From the NCBI GenBank assembly GCA_017404785.1, contig JAFRBQ010000019.1, forward strand, positions 62,001 to 126,000: a stretch of DNA of 64,000 nt, written 5' to 3'. Shown in pieces: positions 34,037 to 41,851 of the stretch. Both the position numbers and the translations under genes were made by a program. The DNA comes from Erysipelotrichaceae bacterium. GTDB lineage: Bacteria; Bacillota_I; Bacilli_A; Erysipelotrichales; Erysipelotrichaceae. Under the pieces are notes generated by a model. The model did not search any database. It was not told where the DNA came from and saw only the letters and a list, made by a program, of their open reading frames with translations. Numbering within the stretch: the stretch's first letter is position 1; the number at the start of each line of letters is the position of its first letter.

Positions 34037-34060
34037 AAAGCCCTGTTTATACAGGGCTTT
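34037..34060. terminator. Shared terminator between ftsK and pepD
   Basis: AAAGCCCTGT / ACAGGGCTTT perfect 10-bp stem with a TTAT loop; A and T tracts on each side make it work for both strands. Confidence 0.92.
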
Positions 34061-34066
34061 ATTTAT

Positions 34067-35497
34067 TTACAGCTGTTTCAGCATGTCTTTAAGTATTTCG
34101 TAGGAAGTTCTGAAGCTCTTGAGATCAAGGCTCTCTCTGACCGTATGGTAATCAGCACAATCGGCACCAAGACACACGATATCGATGCCCGGTATGCCAT
34201 AAGAGATGAAGGCTGTCTCCAGTCCGCCATGGGTCGGACGTTCTTTCATCTTCATGCCGGTATGTTTCTCAAATATCTCAAAGAGTTTCTTGCGCATCGG
34301 CGAATCCTTGACGTAATTCCAACCCGGGGATTTTTCCTCCAGTTCATAATCATAGCCAAACAGATCGGCGATCGTTGTTATTTCGTTGGCCATCTCATCA
34401 AGGTGAGAGAAAAGGGCCGCTCTTATAAAGTATCTGATATCGATCTGATTCTCACTTATTCTGATGTTGGCGAGATTTTCCGAAGCTGTTGTAAGGTTCT
34501 CTATGACCATGCTCTTGTGACGAAAGCCATGTGGGAGAATGAGCAGATACTTCAGAAGATCTTCGCTGTCTTTAAGTGACAGTACTTTTTCCTTGTTTCC
34601 TTTTTCAACTGTTACCGTAATATCTTTATCGGAGTCAGCGAATTCTTCCCTGAACTGATCAAAGATGGAAGATATCCTTGATTCGATCTGCTCAAGAGAT
34701 GGTTCAGCAGTGAAAAGAGTCTCACAATAGACCGGTATGGCATTATCCTTATCGCCACCGTTAATGAAAGCGATATGTATCGGTGTTTCTCTATTGAACT
34801 GCTCAAGAATTCTGGCTGTAAGTTTAATTGAATTTCCTCTTTCGGCATCGATGAAGTTTGCAGAGTGACCGCCAAGCAGTCCCTGAACTTTCAGCACATA
34901 GAAATTGCCGTCAGTTTCCTGCTTGCTGATTTTCTTTCTTAAGGAGATCTTCTGCGATCCCGAACAGGTTACATCGGAACCATCGAAGCGCATGTTGTCC
35001 AGACCGATCATCCTTTTTGATTTCAGAGCGGCAAAATCCAGATCTCTGGCACCATAGCAGCCAACTTCTTCCTGAACGGTAAATACACATTCAAGTGCAG
35101 GGTGAGGAAGATCATCTTCATCCAGTATCGAAAGCATGTAGGCAGCCGATATCCCATCATCGGCACCAAGGGTCGTACCTCTGGCTCTTACCTTGCCATC
35201 CTGTACATAGATATCGATCGGATCTTTCAGAAAATCGTGGTCGCTGTCGGGTTCTTTTTCACATACCATGTCGATATGTCCCTGCAGCATTACCGGTTCA
35301 TGATCCTCATAGCCTTTATAGGCATCTTTATAGATTATCACATTGTAATTGTCATACTGTTTATATCTGAGTCCTCTTGCCTTGGCGAATTCAACAATAT
35401 AATCGCTCAATGGTTTTTCATGATATGAGCCATGCGGATACTTGCAGATTTCTTCAAAATAATGTTCCGGTTTAAAGTTCTGATCTAAAACAGCCAT
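34067..35497 (-). CDS. pepD: Aminoacyl-histidine (Xaa-His) dipeptidase PepD
   Basis: 476 residues, M20 metallopeptidase family C. It splits dipeptides in the cytoplasm with a two-metal site. Ligand motifs in order: MLQGHIDMVCEK (H75 region), GTTLGADDGISAAY (Asp near 116), TVQEEVGCYGA (Glu pair near 145), GLDNMRFDG (Asp near 170) and THGGLETAFISYG near 428 (His). The large insertion between about 200 and 380 is the lid domain. An AAGAAGG ribosome binding site precedes the ATG at 35497. One-gene unit divergent from ssb. Confidence 0.95.
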   Translation of the reverse strand: MAVLDQNFKPEHYFEEICKYPHGSYHEKPLSDYIVEFAKARGLRYKQYDNYNVIIYKDAYKGYEDHEPVMLQGHIDMVCEKEPDSDHDFLKDPIDIYVQDGKVRARGTTLGADDGISAAYMLSILDEDDLPHPALECVFTVQEEVGCYGARDLDFAALKSKRMIGLDNMRFDGSDVTCSGSQKISLRKKISKQETDGNFYVLKVQGLLGGHSANFIDAERGNSIKLTARILEQFNRETPIHIAFINGGDKDNAIPVYCETLFTAEPSLEQIESRISSIFDQFREEFADSDKDITVTVEKGNKEKVLSLKDSEDLLKYLLILPHGFRHKSMVIENLTTASENLANIRISENQIDIRYFIRAALFSHLDEMANEITTIADLFGYDYELEEKSPGWNYVKDSPMRKKLFEIFEKHTGMKMKERPTHGGLETAFISYGIPGIDIVCLGADCADYHTVRESLDLKSFRTSYEILKDMLKQL

Positions 35498-35532
35498 TTT
35501 TTTACCTTCTTTCTGATTAATTCTATTTTATG

Positions 35533-35641
35533 TTATCAACAGGTAATAAAGAAATAATAATGACTTATGCACATTTTTCATAATTATAAAATCTGTACTA
35601 TTTACGTACCAATCCGCTTTTTTACATCAGAGTTTTCCACA
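35533..35641 (+). promoter_or_regulatory. Three DnaA-box-like 9-mers upstream of ssb
   Basis: TTATCAACA (35533-35541), TTATGCACA (35565-35573) and TTTTCCACA (35633-35641) each differ from TTATCCACA by one base and all point the same way. They lie in the 256-base gap between pepD and ssb, which otherwise holds A/T-rich sequence with repeated GAGAAAAA stretches (35650-35690). Function not shown. Confidence 0.4.
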
Positions 35642-35753
35642 AAGTGTTGAGAAAAAATGAGAATTTTCTGAGAAAAAACTGAGTCAATTCTGTAGTAAAA
35701 ACAGGCTTGAAAACATGTTAGATTGATGATGCAGGCAACTGGAAAGGAGATGT

Positions 35754-36047
35754 ATGAACTTATTTGCCTTAGCCGGATATATTGCAGATGAACCGGTGAA
35801 AATCACTACGGATAACGGTACAAGATTGTGTAGACTCAGGATTTCCGTTGACAAGAGTTCAAAGGAAAGCGAAGAGGACAAAGAGATCTACGAAGTTACC
35901 GTATTCAGGAATCTGGTAGATGAAGATTACCAGGTGGGTCAGTTCATTGCTGTGAGTGGTAAGCTCGTATGCAATAACTATCGGAGTGAGAACAAATCGT
36001 ATTACAACACTAACCTGATCGGCAATAGCGTGACCCTGAAGGATTAA
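35754..36047 (+). CDS. Short single-stranded DNA-binding protein
   Basis: 97 residues with only the OB fold: MNLFALAGYIADEPVKI at the start, RLRISVDKSS near 25, YEVTVFRNLVDEDYQVGQFI near 48 (20 residues) and VSGKLVCNNY near 70. Chromosomal SSB is normally 150-180 residues with an acidic DDIPF-type tail that recruits repair and replication proteins; that tail is absent. Strong AAAGGAG ribosome binding site. No rpsF or rpsR flanks it, so it is probably a second, specialised SSB and not the replicative one. Confidence 0.85.
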   Translation: MNLFALAGYIADEPVKITTDNGTRLCRLRISVDKSSKESEEDKEIYEVTVFRNLVDEDYQVGQFIAVSGKLVCNNYRSENKSYYNTNLIGNSVTLKD

Positions 36048-36077
36048 AGAGCTGTTATCAGCTCTTTAATCTTTTTT
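36042..36077 (+). terminator. Terminator of the short ssb gene
   Basis: GATTAAAGAGCTG / CAGCTCTTTAATC perfect 13-bp stem, TTAT loop, T tract; the left arm includes the ssb stop codon. Confidence 0.93.
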
Positions 36078-36091
36078 ATTAAATTATATGA

Positions 36092-36115
36092 AATACAAAA
36101 TGTAATACAAAATGT
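36092..36115 (+). repeat. Tandem 12-bp repeat upstream of brnT (operator candidate)
   Basis: AATACAAAATGT occurs twice in direct succession, right after the ssb terminator and about 20 bases before the brnT start; TTATAC follows and may be the -10 box. BrnA represses its own operon in known systems, so these repeats are the natural candidate site. Confidence 0.55.
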
Positions 36116-36136
36116 TATACTTAGAAAGAGAATAAT

Positions 36137-36424
36137 GTGCTTTTTGAATGGGATGACAGAAAGAACAGACGCAACCTGAGAGTCCATGGAATAGATTTTG
36201 AAACAGCGGTCCGTATATTTAATGATCCGGATCGAATCGAATTTTACGACAGAGATCATTCAGCGGATGAAGACAGATTCATAACGATCGGAAGGATCGA
36301 AACGACTGATAATCTGATCTGTATGGTTTATACAGAAAGAAAACAGATGATCAGAGTTATTTCAGCAAGATTCGCTGATAAACGAGAAAGGAAGATATAT
36401 CATGATTGTTCGCAAGGATATTGA
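36137..36424 (+). CDS. brnT: BrnT family toxin (RNase)
   Basis: 95 residues, starting at GTG after AGAAAGAG. BrnT toxins are RelE-like ribonucleases that cut RNA and stop translation. The start LFEWDDRKNRRNLRVHGIDF near residues 2-21 (20 residues), the middle DRFITIGRIE and the end VISARFADKRERKIYH match the family closely. The following brnA overlaps by 23 bases, so the pair is one operon with the toxin first, as in Brucella. All conserved segments are present, so it is probably intact. Confidence 0.93.
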   Translation: MLFEWDDRKNRRNLRVHGIDFETAVRIFNDPDRIEFYDRDHSADEDRFITIGRIETTDNLICMVYTERKQMIRVISARFADKRERKIYHDCSQGY

Positions 36425-36713
36425 CTTAAGTGCTCCATTAAACAGAAAACAGAAGAAAATGCTGACAGATGCATCAGAAAAGCCGATTATTTATGATGAA
36501 GATGCTCCTGAACTCAGCACAAAGCAGCTTAAGGAATTCAAAAGGATATCTGATATAAACAGATCAGAGAGAAGGAAACAGACTGTAACGATAAGGATAT
36601 CCTCAAAAGCTCTGAAGAAAGCCAGATCCTTAGGTAAAGGGTATACATCTGTTTTATCCAGGATTCTGGAAAATGCCTTGAACGATAATGATCTGATCAA
36701 GAGATATCTTTGA
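36402..36713 (+). CDS. brnA: BrnA family antitoxin
   Basis: 103 residues. The C-terminal ribbon-helix-helix DNA-binding part is seen as VTIRISSKALKKARSLGKGY near residue 62 (20 residues) followed by TSVLSRILENAL. The N-terminal part (DLSAPLNRKQKKML and DEDAPELSTKQLKEF) is the toxin-binding region. It neutralises BrnT and, with it, represses the operon. The start lies inside brnT with AGAAAGGAAG as ribosome binding site. Confidence 0.9.
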   Translation: MIVRKDIDLSAPLNRKQKKMLTDASEKPIIYDEDAPELSTKQLKEFKRISDINRSERRKQTVTIRISSKALKKARSLGKGYTSVLSRILENALNDNDLIKRYL

Positions 36714-36757
36714 ATAAACATATGATCAGCTGATAAATATCCATTCAAGATTTGTAC

Positions 36758-36763
36758 TATAAT
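36758..36763 (+). promoter_or_regulatory. -10 box of ffh, leaderless arrangement
   Basis: TATAAT with six bases (TAGGTT) before the ATG at 36770. No Shine-Dalgarno and no clear -35 (the matching position reads AAATAT). Confidence 0.5.
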
Positions 36764-36769
36764 TAGGTT

Positions 36770-38083
36770 ATGTTTGATTCATTACAGGAAAAATTAACTA
36801 AAACTTTAAGAAACGTTCAGGGTAAGGGAAGATTATCTGAACGCAATATGGAAGAGACCCTTAAGGAAATAAGGATCGCTTTACTTGAATCCGATGTCAA
36901 CTACCAGGTCGTCAAGGATTTCCTAGAGAGGATAAGACAGGAATCGATCGGCCAGGATGTTCTGAATTCAGTTGAACCTGGACAGCTGCTGGTAAAGATC
37001 GTAAATGATGAGATCATCAGACTGCTTGGTGACGAAGATAATTCGCTGAATCTGAATGAAAAAGGATCGACCACGATCATGCTGGTGGGCTTGCAGGGTA
37101 CAGGTAAGACTACGCAGCTGGCCAAAATAGCCAATCTGCTGAAGAAGCAGGGCAGAAAGCCGATCATGATCGCCGGTGATATCTACCGTCCGGCAGCTAT
37201 CGATCAGCTTAAGACTCTGGGCAAACAGATCGATGTGGAAGTCTATTCAGAAGGAACCGATGTCGATGTTCTGACTCAGGTCATAAATGGCGTCAAATAT
37301 GCCAAAGACAACGGCTATGATGTAATTCTGATCGATACAGCAGGTCGTTTACAGATCGATGAAGTATTGATGCAGGAATTAAAGGACATCAAGGATGCGG
37401 TCGATCCCGATGAGATCCTGCTTACCGTCGATGCTTTGACGGGTCAGGATATCGTCAATGTAGCCAATTCGTTCAATGAACTGCTTGATGTTACCGGTCT
37501 TGTGCTGACAAAGTTCGATGGTGACTCAAAAGGCGGTGCTGCTTTATCTGTTAAAGCTGTTACCGGTGTGCCGATCAAGTTTACCGGTGTCGGTGAAAAG
37601 ATCAATGATATAGAAGTATTCCATCCGGATCGTCTGGCTCAGAGGATTCTGGGTATGGGAGATGTTGTATCTTTTGTTGAAAAGGCTCAGGAAGAGATCG
37701 ACATGAAGGAGGCAGAGAAGACTGCCAACCGTCTCATGCAGGGCAAGTTTACAATGGATGATCTTCTCAGTTCGATCGAACAGTCAAGAAAGCTCGGTCC
37801 GATCTCTTCGATCATGAAGATGATGCCGGGCATGTCGGATATGGCTAATGCCATAAATGACAATGATGCCGACAAGGAACTTAAGAGCATCAAGGCCATC
37901 ATTCAGTCCATGACTCCTGAAGAAAGAGAAGATCCTTCGATCATGCGTTCAAGTCATAAAAGAAGGATCGCCAAAGGATCCGGTACAACAGTTGACCAGG
38001 TGAATAAACTGTGCAATCAGTATGACAAGATGAAGAAACTGTTCAAGAACATGTCTTCACTTCAGTCAATGTTCAGGATGTAG
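36770..38083 (+). CDS. ffh: Signal recognition particle protein Ffh
   Basis: 437 residues. The N and G domains include GLQGTGKTTQLAK near 106 (G1), DTAGRLQIDEVLM near 190 (G3), TKFDGDSKGGAALS near 246 (G4), and the C-terminal M domain (about 300-437) is methionine-rich (MKMMPGMSDMANAI) with RRIAKGSGTTVDQVNKL for 4.5S RNA binding. SRP takes membrane proteins from ribosomes to the translocase. ylxM, its usual upstream partner, is missing; the brnTA pair stands there. Stop one base before the SRAP gene. Confidence 0.97.
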   Translation: MFDSLQEKLTKTLRNVQGKGRLSERNMEETLKEIRIALLESDVNYQVVKDFLERIRQESIGQDVLNSVEPGQLLVKIVNDEIIRLLGDEDNSLNLNEKGSTTIMLVGLQGTGKTTQLAKIANLLKKQGRKPIMIAGDIYRPAAIDQLKTLGKQIDVEVYSEGTDVDVLTQVINGVKYAKDNGYDVILIDTAGRLQIDEVLMQELKDIKDAVDPDEILLTVDALTGQDIVNVANSFNELLDVTGLVLTKFDGDSKGGAALSVKAVTGVPIKFTGVGEKINDIEVFHPDRLAQRILGMGDVVSFVEKAQEEIDMKEAEKTANRLMQGKFTMDDLLSSIEQSRKLGPISSIMKMMPGMSDMANAINDNDADKELKSIKAIIQSMTPEEREDPSIMRSSHKRRIAKGSGTTVDQVNKLCNQYDKMKKLFKNMSSLQSMFRM

Positions 38084-38084
38084 G

Positions 38085-38627
38085 ATGTGCGGAAGATTTG
38101 AATTTTCTCTTAAGGATGATAAAAAGGGAAAACAGATAAAAGAAAGAGCGGAAAAACTGAATCTCGTCTATAAGGAAGGCGAGATTTTTCCTACTGATCA
38201 GGTATTGTGCATCATTCCGATGGAAAACAAGATCGATCTTTCGGTCATGAAGTGGGGCGTAAATGGAAGATCCCTGCAGATAAATGCACGCAAGGAATCG
38301 CTTGATGACAAGCCATCATATAACGAGATCAGAAACAACCGTTGTGCCGTGATATGCAACGGATTTTATGAATGGAATAAACATAAGGATAAATTCTATA
38401 TCAGTGGCGATGAAGAGTACATGTATCTGGCCTGCATCTTCAATAAGAAAAAAGAACTTCTGATCATAACGCAGGCTTCGGATGGTGAATTCTCAAAGAT
38501 CCATGAGCGCATTCCGATGATCATGAATCAGAAGGAGATGCTTAAGTATATCCATAATGAAGATGGTGTTTTTGAAAAGAAAAAGCTGAAGATCGAAAAA
38601 ACCGATGATGCTTTGAAACTGTTTTAA
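38085..38627 (+). CDS. SRAP (YedK/HMCES-type) abasic-site shielding protein
   Basis: 180 residues. The catalytic cysteine is residue 2 (MCGRFEF) after Met removal, and the other active-site parts are INARKESLDDKPSY near 66, CNGFYEWNKHKDKFYI near 90 (Glu of FYEW) and HERIPMIMN near 139 (His). SRAP proteins bind abasic sites in single-stranded DNA through a thiazolidine crosslink and protect them. It begins one base behind the ffh stop, so it is made from the ffh transcript, an uncommon partnership. Confidence 0.95.
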   Translation: MCGRFEFSLKDDKKGKQIKERAEKLNLVYKEGEIFPTDQVLCIIPMENKIDLSVMKWGVNGRSLQINARKESLDDKPSYNEIRNNRCAVICNGFYEWNKHKDKFYISGDEEYMYLACIFNKKKELLIITQASDGEFSKIHERIPMIMNQKEMLKYIHNEDGVFEKKKLKIEKTDDALKLF

Positions 38628-38666
38628 GGGGTCAAGTAAAAATACTTGACTCTTATCTTTTTTTAT
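38627..38666 (+). terminator. Terminator after the SRAP gene
   Basis: GTCAAGTA / TACTTGAC stem (38631-38650), extended by GG/TC pairs at the base, followed after a few bases by seven T. Confidence 0.75.
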
Positions 38667-38703
38667 GTAATCATATATAGGCAAACAAAAGGAGGATATT
38701 GAT

Positions 38704-38970
38704 ATGGTCAAATTAAGACTCAAGAGAATGGGCGCAAAGAAAGTTCCTTTCTATCGTATCGTTGCTGCAGATTCTAGAGCTCCTAGAGATGGTAGAGATA
38801 TTGATACAATCGGTACTTACGATCCGACAAAGAATCCCGCAATCATTAACATTGACGAAGAAAAAGCATTAAACTGGTTAAACAAAGGCGCTATTCCTTC
38901 TGATACAGTCAGAGGCCTCTTGGCTAAGAACGGTATCATGAAGAAATATACAGAAGCTAAAAAGAGCTAG
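38704..38970 (+). CDS. rpsP: 30S ribosomal protein S16
   Basis: 88 residues: [20 protein letters not shown] (20 residues) at the start and [15 protein letters not shown] near 30 are S16 signatures. Strong AAAGGAGG ribosome binding site. khpA follows after 3 bases, as in most Firmicutes. Confidence 0.98.
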   Translation: MVKLRLKRMGAKKVPFYRIVAADSRAPRDGRDIDTIGTYDPTKNPAIINIDEEKALNWLNKGAIPSDTVRGLLAKNGIMKKYTEAKKS

Positions 38971-38973
38971 TAG

Positions 38974-39222
38974 ATGATTGATCTGGAAAAAGTATTACTG
39001 AACATAGTGAAACCATTATGTTCTGACCCTGATTCCGTGATGGTCAAGCAGATGGAAAGCCTGAATGTAAACGAACTGTTACTGTACGTTTATGCACCAA
39101 GCGAAGACATCGCCAGACTCATCGGCAAGAAGGGCACAATGGCTAATTCAATTCGTCAAATGCTGCAGGTAGCTTCCAAGATCGAAAACAAGCGTATTTC
39201 GATTAAATTTGAGGCTCTATAA
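38974..39222 (+). CDS. khpA: KH-domain RNA-binding protein KhpA (YlqC)
   Basis: 82 residues, a single KH domain with the RNA-binding loop IGKKGTMANSIRQML near residue 48. KhpA forms a complex with KhpB (EloR) that binds many small RNAs and mRNAs and influences cell elongation in streptococci. The rpsP-khpA pair is conserved. A terminator overlaps its stop and separates it from rimM-trmD. Confidence 0.96.
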   Translation: MIDLEKVLLNIVKPLCSDPDSVMVKQMESLNVNELLLYVYAPSEDIARLIGKKGTMANSIRQMLQVASKIENKRISIKFEAL

Positions 39223-39247
39223 GAGATGATAATTCATCTCTTTTTTA
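39221..39247 (+). terminator. Terminator after khpA
   Basis: AAGAGATG / CATCTCTT stem, six-base loop, T tract; it splits the usual rpsP-khpA-rimM-trmD operon. Confidence 0.85.
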
Positions 39248-39248
39248 T

Positions 39249-39254
39249 TACAAT
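39249..39254 (+). promoter_or_regulatory. -10 box of rimM, leaderless arrangement
   Basis: TACAAT directly behind the khpA terminator, six bases before the rimM ATG at 39261, with no Shine-Dalgarno between. Confidence 0.45.
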
Positions 39255-39260
39255 ATACTC

Positions 39261-39761
39261 ATGGAATATGTAACGATAGGAAAAATACTGAATACTTTTG
39301 GCATAAAAGGCGAACTCAAGGTAGATGTCTATACCGATTTTCCTGAGGACAGGTTCAGAAAAGGTTCGACTGTCTATATCGGCGATGAATATCGGCCTTT
39401 TGAAGTTGGATCCTACAGAGAACACAAGGGTTTTCTTCTGCTTCTTTTAAAGGATAACGAAGATATCAATCTTGTTGAAAAATTCAAGGGAATGTATCTG
39501 TACAAATCAAAGGATGACATAAAACCGCTTGGTGAAGGTGAATACTATTTCTCTGATCTCAAGGATCTTGATGTCTACGCCGATGATAAAAAGATTGGAA
39601 GAGTCCTCAATGTCGAAGCAGGCTTGAGAAACAATAATCTTCGTGTTCTCAAGGATGAGGATGGCAAGGAATATCTGATCCCGTTTATTCCGGTATTCAT
39701 CAGAAATGTTGACCTAAGTGAAAAACGCATCGACATCAACTGGATCGAAGGTCTGATATGA
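39261..39761 (+). CDS. rimM: Ribosome maturation factor RimM
   Basis: 166 residues, normal size. RimM helps assemble the 30S head near S19. N-terminal domain with TIGKILNTFGIKGELKVDVY near residue 4 (20 residues); PRC-barrel domain from about 90 with YYFSDLKDLDVY and KEYLIPFIPVFIRNVD. Overlaps trmD by 4 bases. Confidence 0.97.
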   Translation: MEYVTIGKILNTFGIKGELKVDVYTDFPEDRFRKGSTVYIGDEYRPFEVGSYREHKGFLLLLLKDNEDINLVEKFKGMYLYKSKDDIKPLGEGEYYFSDLKDLDVYADDKKIGRVLNVEAGLRNNNLRVLKDEDGKEYLIPFIPVFIRNVDLSEKRIDINWIEGLI

Positions 39762-40480
39762 AGATAACCGTTCTGACGCTTTTTCCGGAGATGTACGAGG
39801 GCTTTCTGAATGCCTCGATCATCAAAAGGATCATCGATAAAGGCCTGGCCGAGATAAAAGTCGTAAACATCAGGGATTACTCCAATGATAAACATCACCA
39901 TGTGGATGATACGCCATATGGGGGCGGGGCAGGAATGCTGATGAAAGTCGATGTGGTCCATCGGGCACTGCTCGATAATATCTCCAATGATTATACCTGC
40001 ACTCTGCTTACTTCACCTAAAGCAAGACCTTTGAAGCAGGAAGATCTGGAAAGACTTTCAAAACTGGATGAATTTGTGATCATCTGCGGTCATTATGAAG
40101 GCATCGATTACCGCATTGAAAAATATGTCGATGAAAAAGTAAGCATCGGCGATTATGTCCTGACGGGCGGAGAACTGCCTTCAATGGTCATCATCGATGG
40201 CATACTGCGCCTGCTAGATGAAGGTATATCGAGCGAATCTTTGAAGGAAGAATCATATACCGACGGCTTGCTGGAATACCCTCAATACACAAGACCAGTC
40301 GAATACAATGGTGATCGGGTCCCGGATGTGCTGCAGAACGGCAATCACAAGGAGATCAGAAGGTACAATCTCAAGATGGCTTTGAAGGAGACGCTTGTAA
40401 ACAGACCGGATCTTCTGGAAAAAAGAGATCTGAACAAAGAAGAAAAAGAACTTTTAGGGGAAATTGTCAATGAATTATAA
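39758..40480 (+). CDS. trmD: tRNA (guanine-37 N1) methyltransferase
   Basis: 240 residues. TrmD methylates G37 next to the anticodon and prevents frameshifts. The trefoil-knot SAM site is SIGDYVLTGGELPSMVIIDG near residue 130 (20 residues), with PYGGGAGMLMK near 51 and the C-terminal VPDVLQNGNHKEIRRY near 188. Overlaps rimM by 4 bases and the HAD gene by 11 bases, so all three are coupled. Confidence 0.98.
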   Translation: MKITVLTLFPEMYEGFLNASIIKRIIDKGLAEIKVVNIRDYSNDKHHHVDDTPYGGGAGMLMKVDVVHRALLDNISNDYTCTLLTSPKARPLKQEDLERLSKLDEFVIICGHYEGIDYRIEKYVDEKVSIGDYVLTGGELPSMVIIDGILRLLDEGISSESLKEESYTDGLLEYPQYTRPVEYNGDRVPDVLQNGNHKEIRRYNLKMALKETLVNRPDLLEKRDLNKEEKELLGEIVNEL

Positions 40481-41285
40481 AGATTATATCAAGGCCGTTG
40501 CCTTTGACTTTGATGGTACACTCATCGATTTCAACTACAACGTCACAGAATATACCAGGAGAGCTTTAAAGCGGCTCAATGAAGAAGGATATATCGTCTG
40601 CCTTTCCAGCGGCAGGCCGTGTTTTATGGCCTTAAAAGCCTTTAAAGAAAAGTTTCCGGAAGCAGGACTTGATTATGTCTTTGGCTGCAATGGTTCAGAG
40701 ATCATGGATGTCAAGAAAAACGAGACCAGGATCCTTTATCCTTTGAAGGCTGAGGAGATCAGGTATATCGGAAAGGTCCTTGATGCCGATTTTCTGACGG
40801 TAGGTATCTATGATGGGGAATCTTTCCTGGTCAACAGGATCAGGGAATCTGAACAGCTGGAAAGCTGGATGAAAGCCAGATATCTCACACCGACTCTATT
40901 TGACTATGCAAAGAACGACAAGGATCGAAGCAAAGTCATCGTCGTCAATGACAAAGAGGACCGCCAGAAGGAGATCGATTTCATCAGCAGTATCGATCTG
41001 AGCGATTTCTCCTGTTTCTATTCATCACCATACTGTTTCGAGATAGCTCCTAAAGGTATCTCCAAGGCCAAGTCCTGTGAAGAGCTTGCCTCCATCCTGA
41101 ACTGCGATCTTCATCAGATCCTATCTTTTGGCGATATGGAAAACGACATGCCGATGCTGAAAGTGACGACCGGTGTCATCATGGATAACGCAACGGAAGA
41201 ACTCAAGGCTCAGATACCGCTCCATACTTCAAGAGTAGATGAGCTGGGCGTCTATGATTTCCTTTCCCGCAATTCTCTGATCTGA
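40470..41285 (+). CDS. HAD-superfamily hydrolase, Cof type
   Basis: 271 residues. Motif I FDFDGTLIDFN near residue 12 (nucleophile Asp), motif II LSSGRP near 46, motif III with SKAKSC (Lys) near 190, and motif IV SFGDMENDMPML near 215. The C2 cap between motifs II and III is typical for Cof-type sugar-phosphate or FMN phosphatases; the substrate is unknown. The start is the ATG at 40470 after AGGGGA; an in-frame TTG 6 bases before is less likely. It lies inside the end of trmD. Confidence 0.9.
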   Translation: MNYKDYIKAVAFDFDGTLIDFNYNVTEYTRRALKRLNEEGYIVCLSSGRPCFMALKAFKEKFPEAGLDYVFGCNGSEIMDVKKNETRILYPLKAEEIRYIGKVLDADFLTVGIYDGESFLVNRIRESEQLESWMKARYLTPTLFDYAKNDKDRSKVIVVNDKEDRQKEIDFISSIDLSDFSCFYSSPYCFEIAPKGISKAKSCEELASILNCDLHQILSFGDMENDMPMLKVTTGVIMDNATEELKAQIPLHTSRVDELGVYDFLSRNSLI

Positions 41286-41453
41286 TAGAAATAGCAAACA
41301 TCAGTATTTGTCTTTATGAGACAATTTATTGTCTAAATAGCGGAAAAGTGTTTACTTTAAAGTGCGATTTGTGATAAAGTAATTAAGCGCTGTTCCGCTT
41401 TTCTTTTTTATTGGATTATGAACAGATGTCTATATTTTGTAAAGGAGAGAAAG
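41286..41453 (+). promoter_or_regulatory. rplS leader region with L19-leader-like hairpins
   Basis: The 168-base gap holds AGACAAT-TT-ATTGTCT (41319-41334), AGCGGAA (41339-41345) complementary to TTCCGCT (41393-41399), and the short hairpin AAGCG-6-CGCTT (41385-41400) with a T tract. TTTACT (41351) and GATAAA (41373) form a weak promoter with a 16-base spacer. Autoregulatory L19 leaders occur in Firmicutes at this place; I cannot confirm the match. Confidence 0.4.
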
Positions 41454-41801
41454 ATGAATTTAGGTTTAGTAAACGAAATCACTAAAGAACAAATGAGATC
41501 TGATCTTCCTGCTCTTGCTCCCGGACAGACTGTTCGAGTAGATGTTAAGATCAAGGAAGGTGACAAGGAAAGAATCCAGGCCTATGAAGGTATCGTTGTA
41601 AAAGTACAGGGTTCCGGCATTGGTCAGACATTCACAGTAAGAAAGATTTCTTCTGGTGTAGGTGTTGAAAGAACATTCCCTGTTCATTCACCAACGATCG
41701 ACAAGGTCACTGTCATCAGAAAAGGTAAAGTCAGAAGAGCCAGATTATACTATCTCAGAAACCGTTCTGGTAAGTCTGCAAAGTTAAAAGAAGTCAGATA
41801 A
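41454..41801 (+). CDS. rplS: 50S ribosomal protein L19
   Basis: 115 residues. The real start is the ATG at 41454, directly after AAAGGAGAG; the open frame reaches 12 codons further back. [20 protein letters not shown] near 24 (20 residues) and the basic end [20 protein letters not shown] (20 residues) are L19 marks. The protein lies at the 30S-50S interface. Followed by lepB and rbgA, as in Bacillus relatives. Confidence 0.98.
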   Translation: MNLGLVNEITKEQMRSDLPALAPGQTVRVDVKIKEGDKERIQAYEGIVVKVQGSGIGQTFTVRKISSGVGVERTFPVHSPTIDKVTVIRKGKVRRARLYYLRNRSGKSAKLKEVR

Positions 41802-41806
41802 TTCTT

Positions 41807-41831
41807 AAAGCCGTTAAAAACGGCTTTTCTT
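41807..41831 (+). terminator. Terminator after rplS
   Basis: AAAGCCGTT / AACGGCTTT stem with an A loop and a T-rich tail. Confidence 0.85.
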
Positions 41832-41836
41832 GTGGT

Positions 41837-41847
41837 TATAATATAAA
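41837..41847 (+). promoter_or_regulatory. -10 region of lepB, near-leaderless
   Basis: TATAAT (41837-41842) overlapping TATAAA (41842-41847); the ATG is at 41852, so the leader would be about 0-3 bases. No Shine-Dalgarno. Confidence 0.45.
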
Positions 41848-41851
41848 TGTT

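Noticed and set aside
35498..35753. Chromosome replication origin
   Set aside because: Only three imperfect boxes, no dnaA/dnaN/gidA neighbours and no clear unwinding element; kept only as a DnaA-box candidate region.
40464..40469. TTG start for the HAD hydrolase
   Set aside because: The AGGGGA ribosome binding site is better placed for the ATG at 40470 and the family start does not need the extra two residues.
41418..41453. Twelve-codon extension of L19
   Set aside because: The AAAGGAGAG just before 41454 and the usual [13 protein letters not shown] start show that translation begins at 41454.
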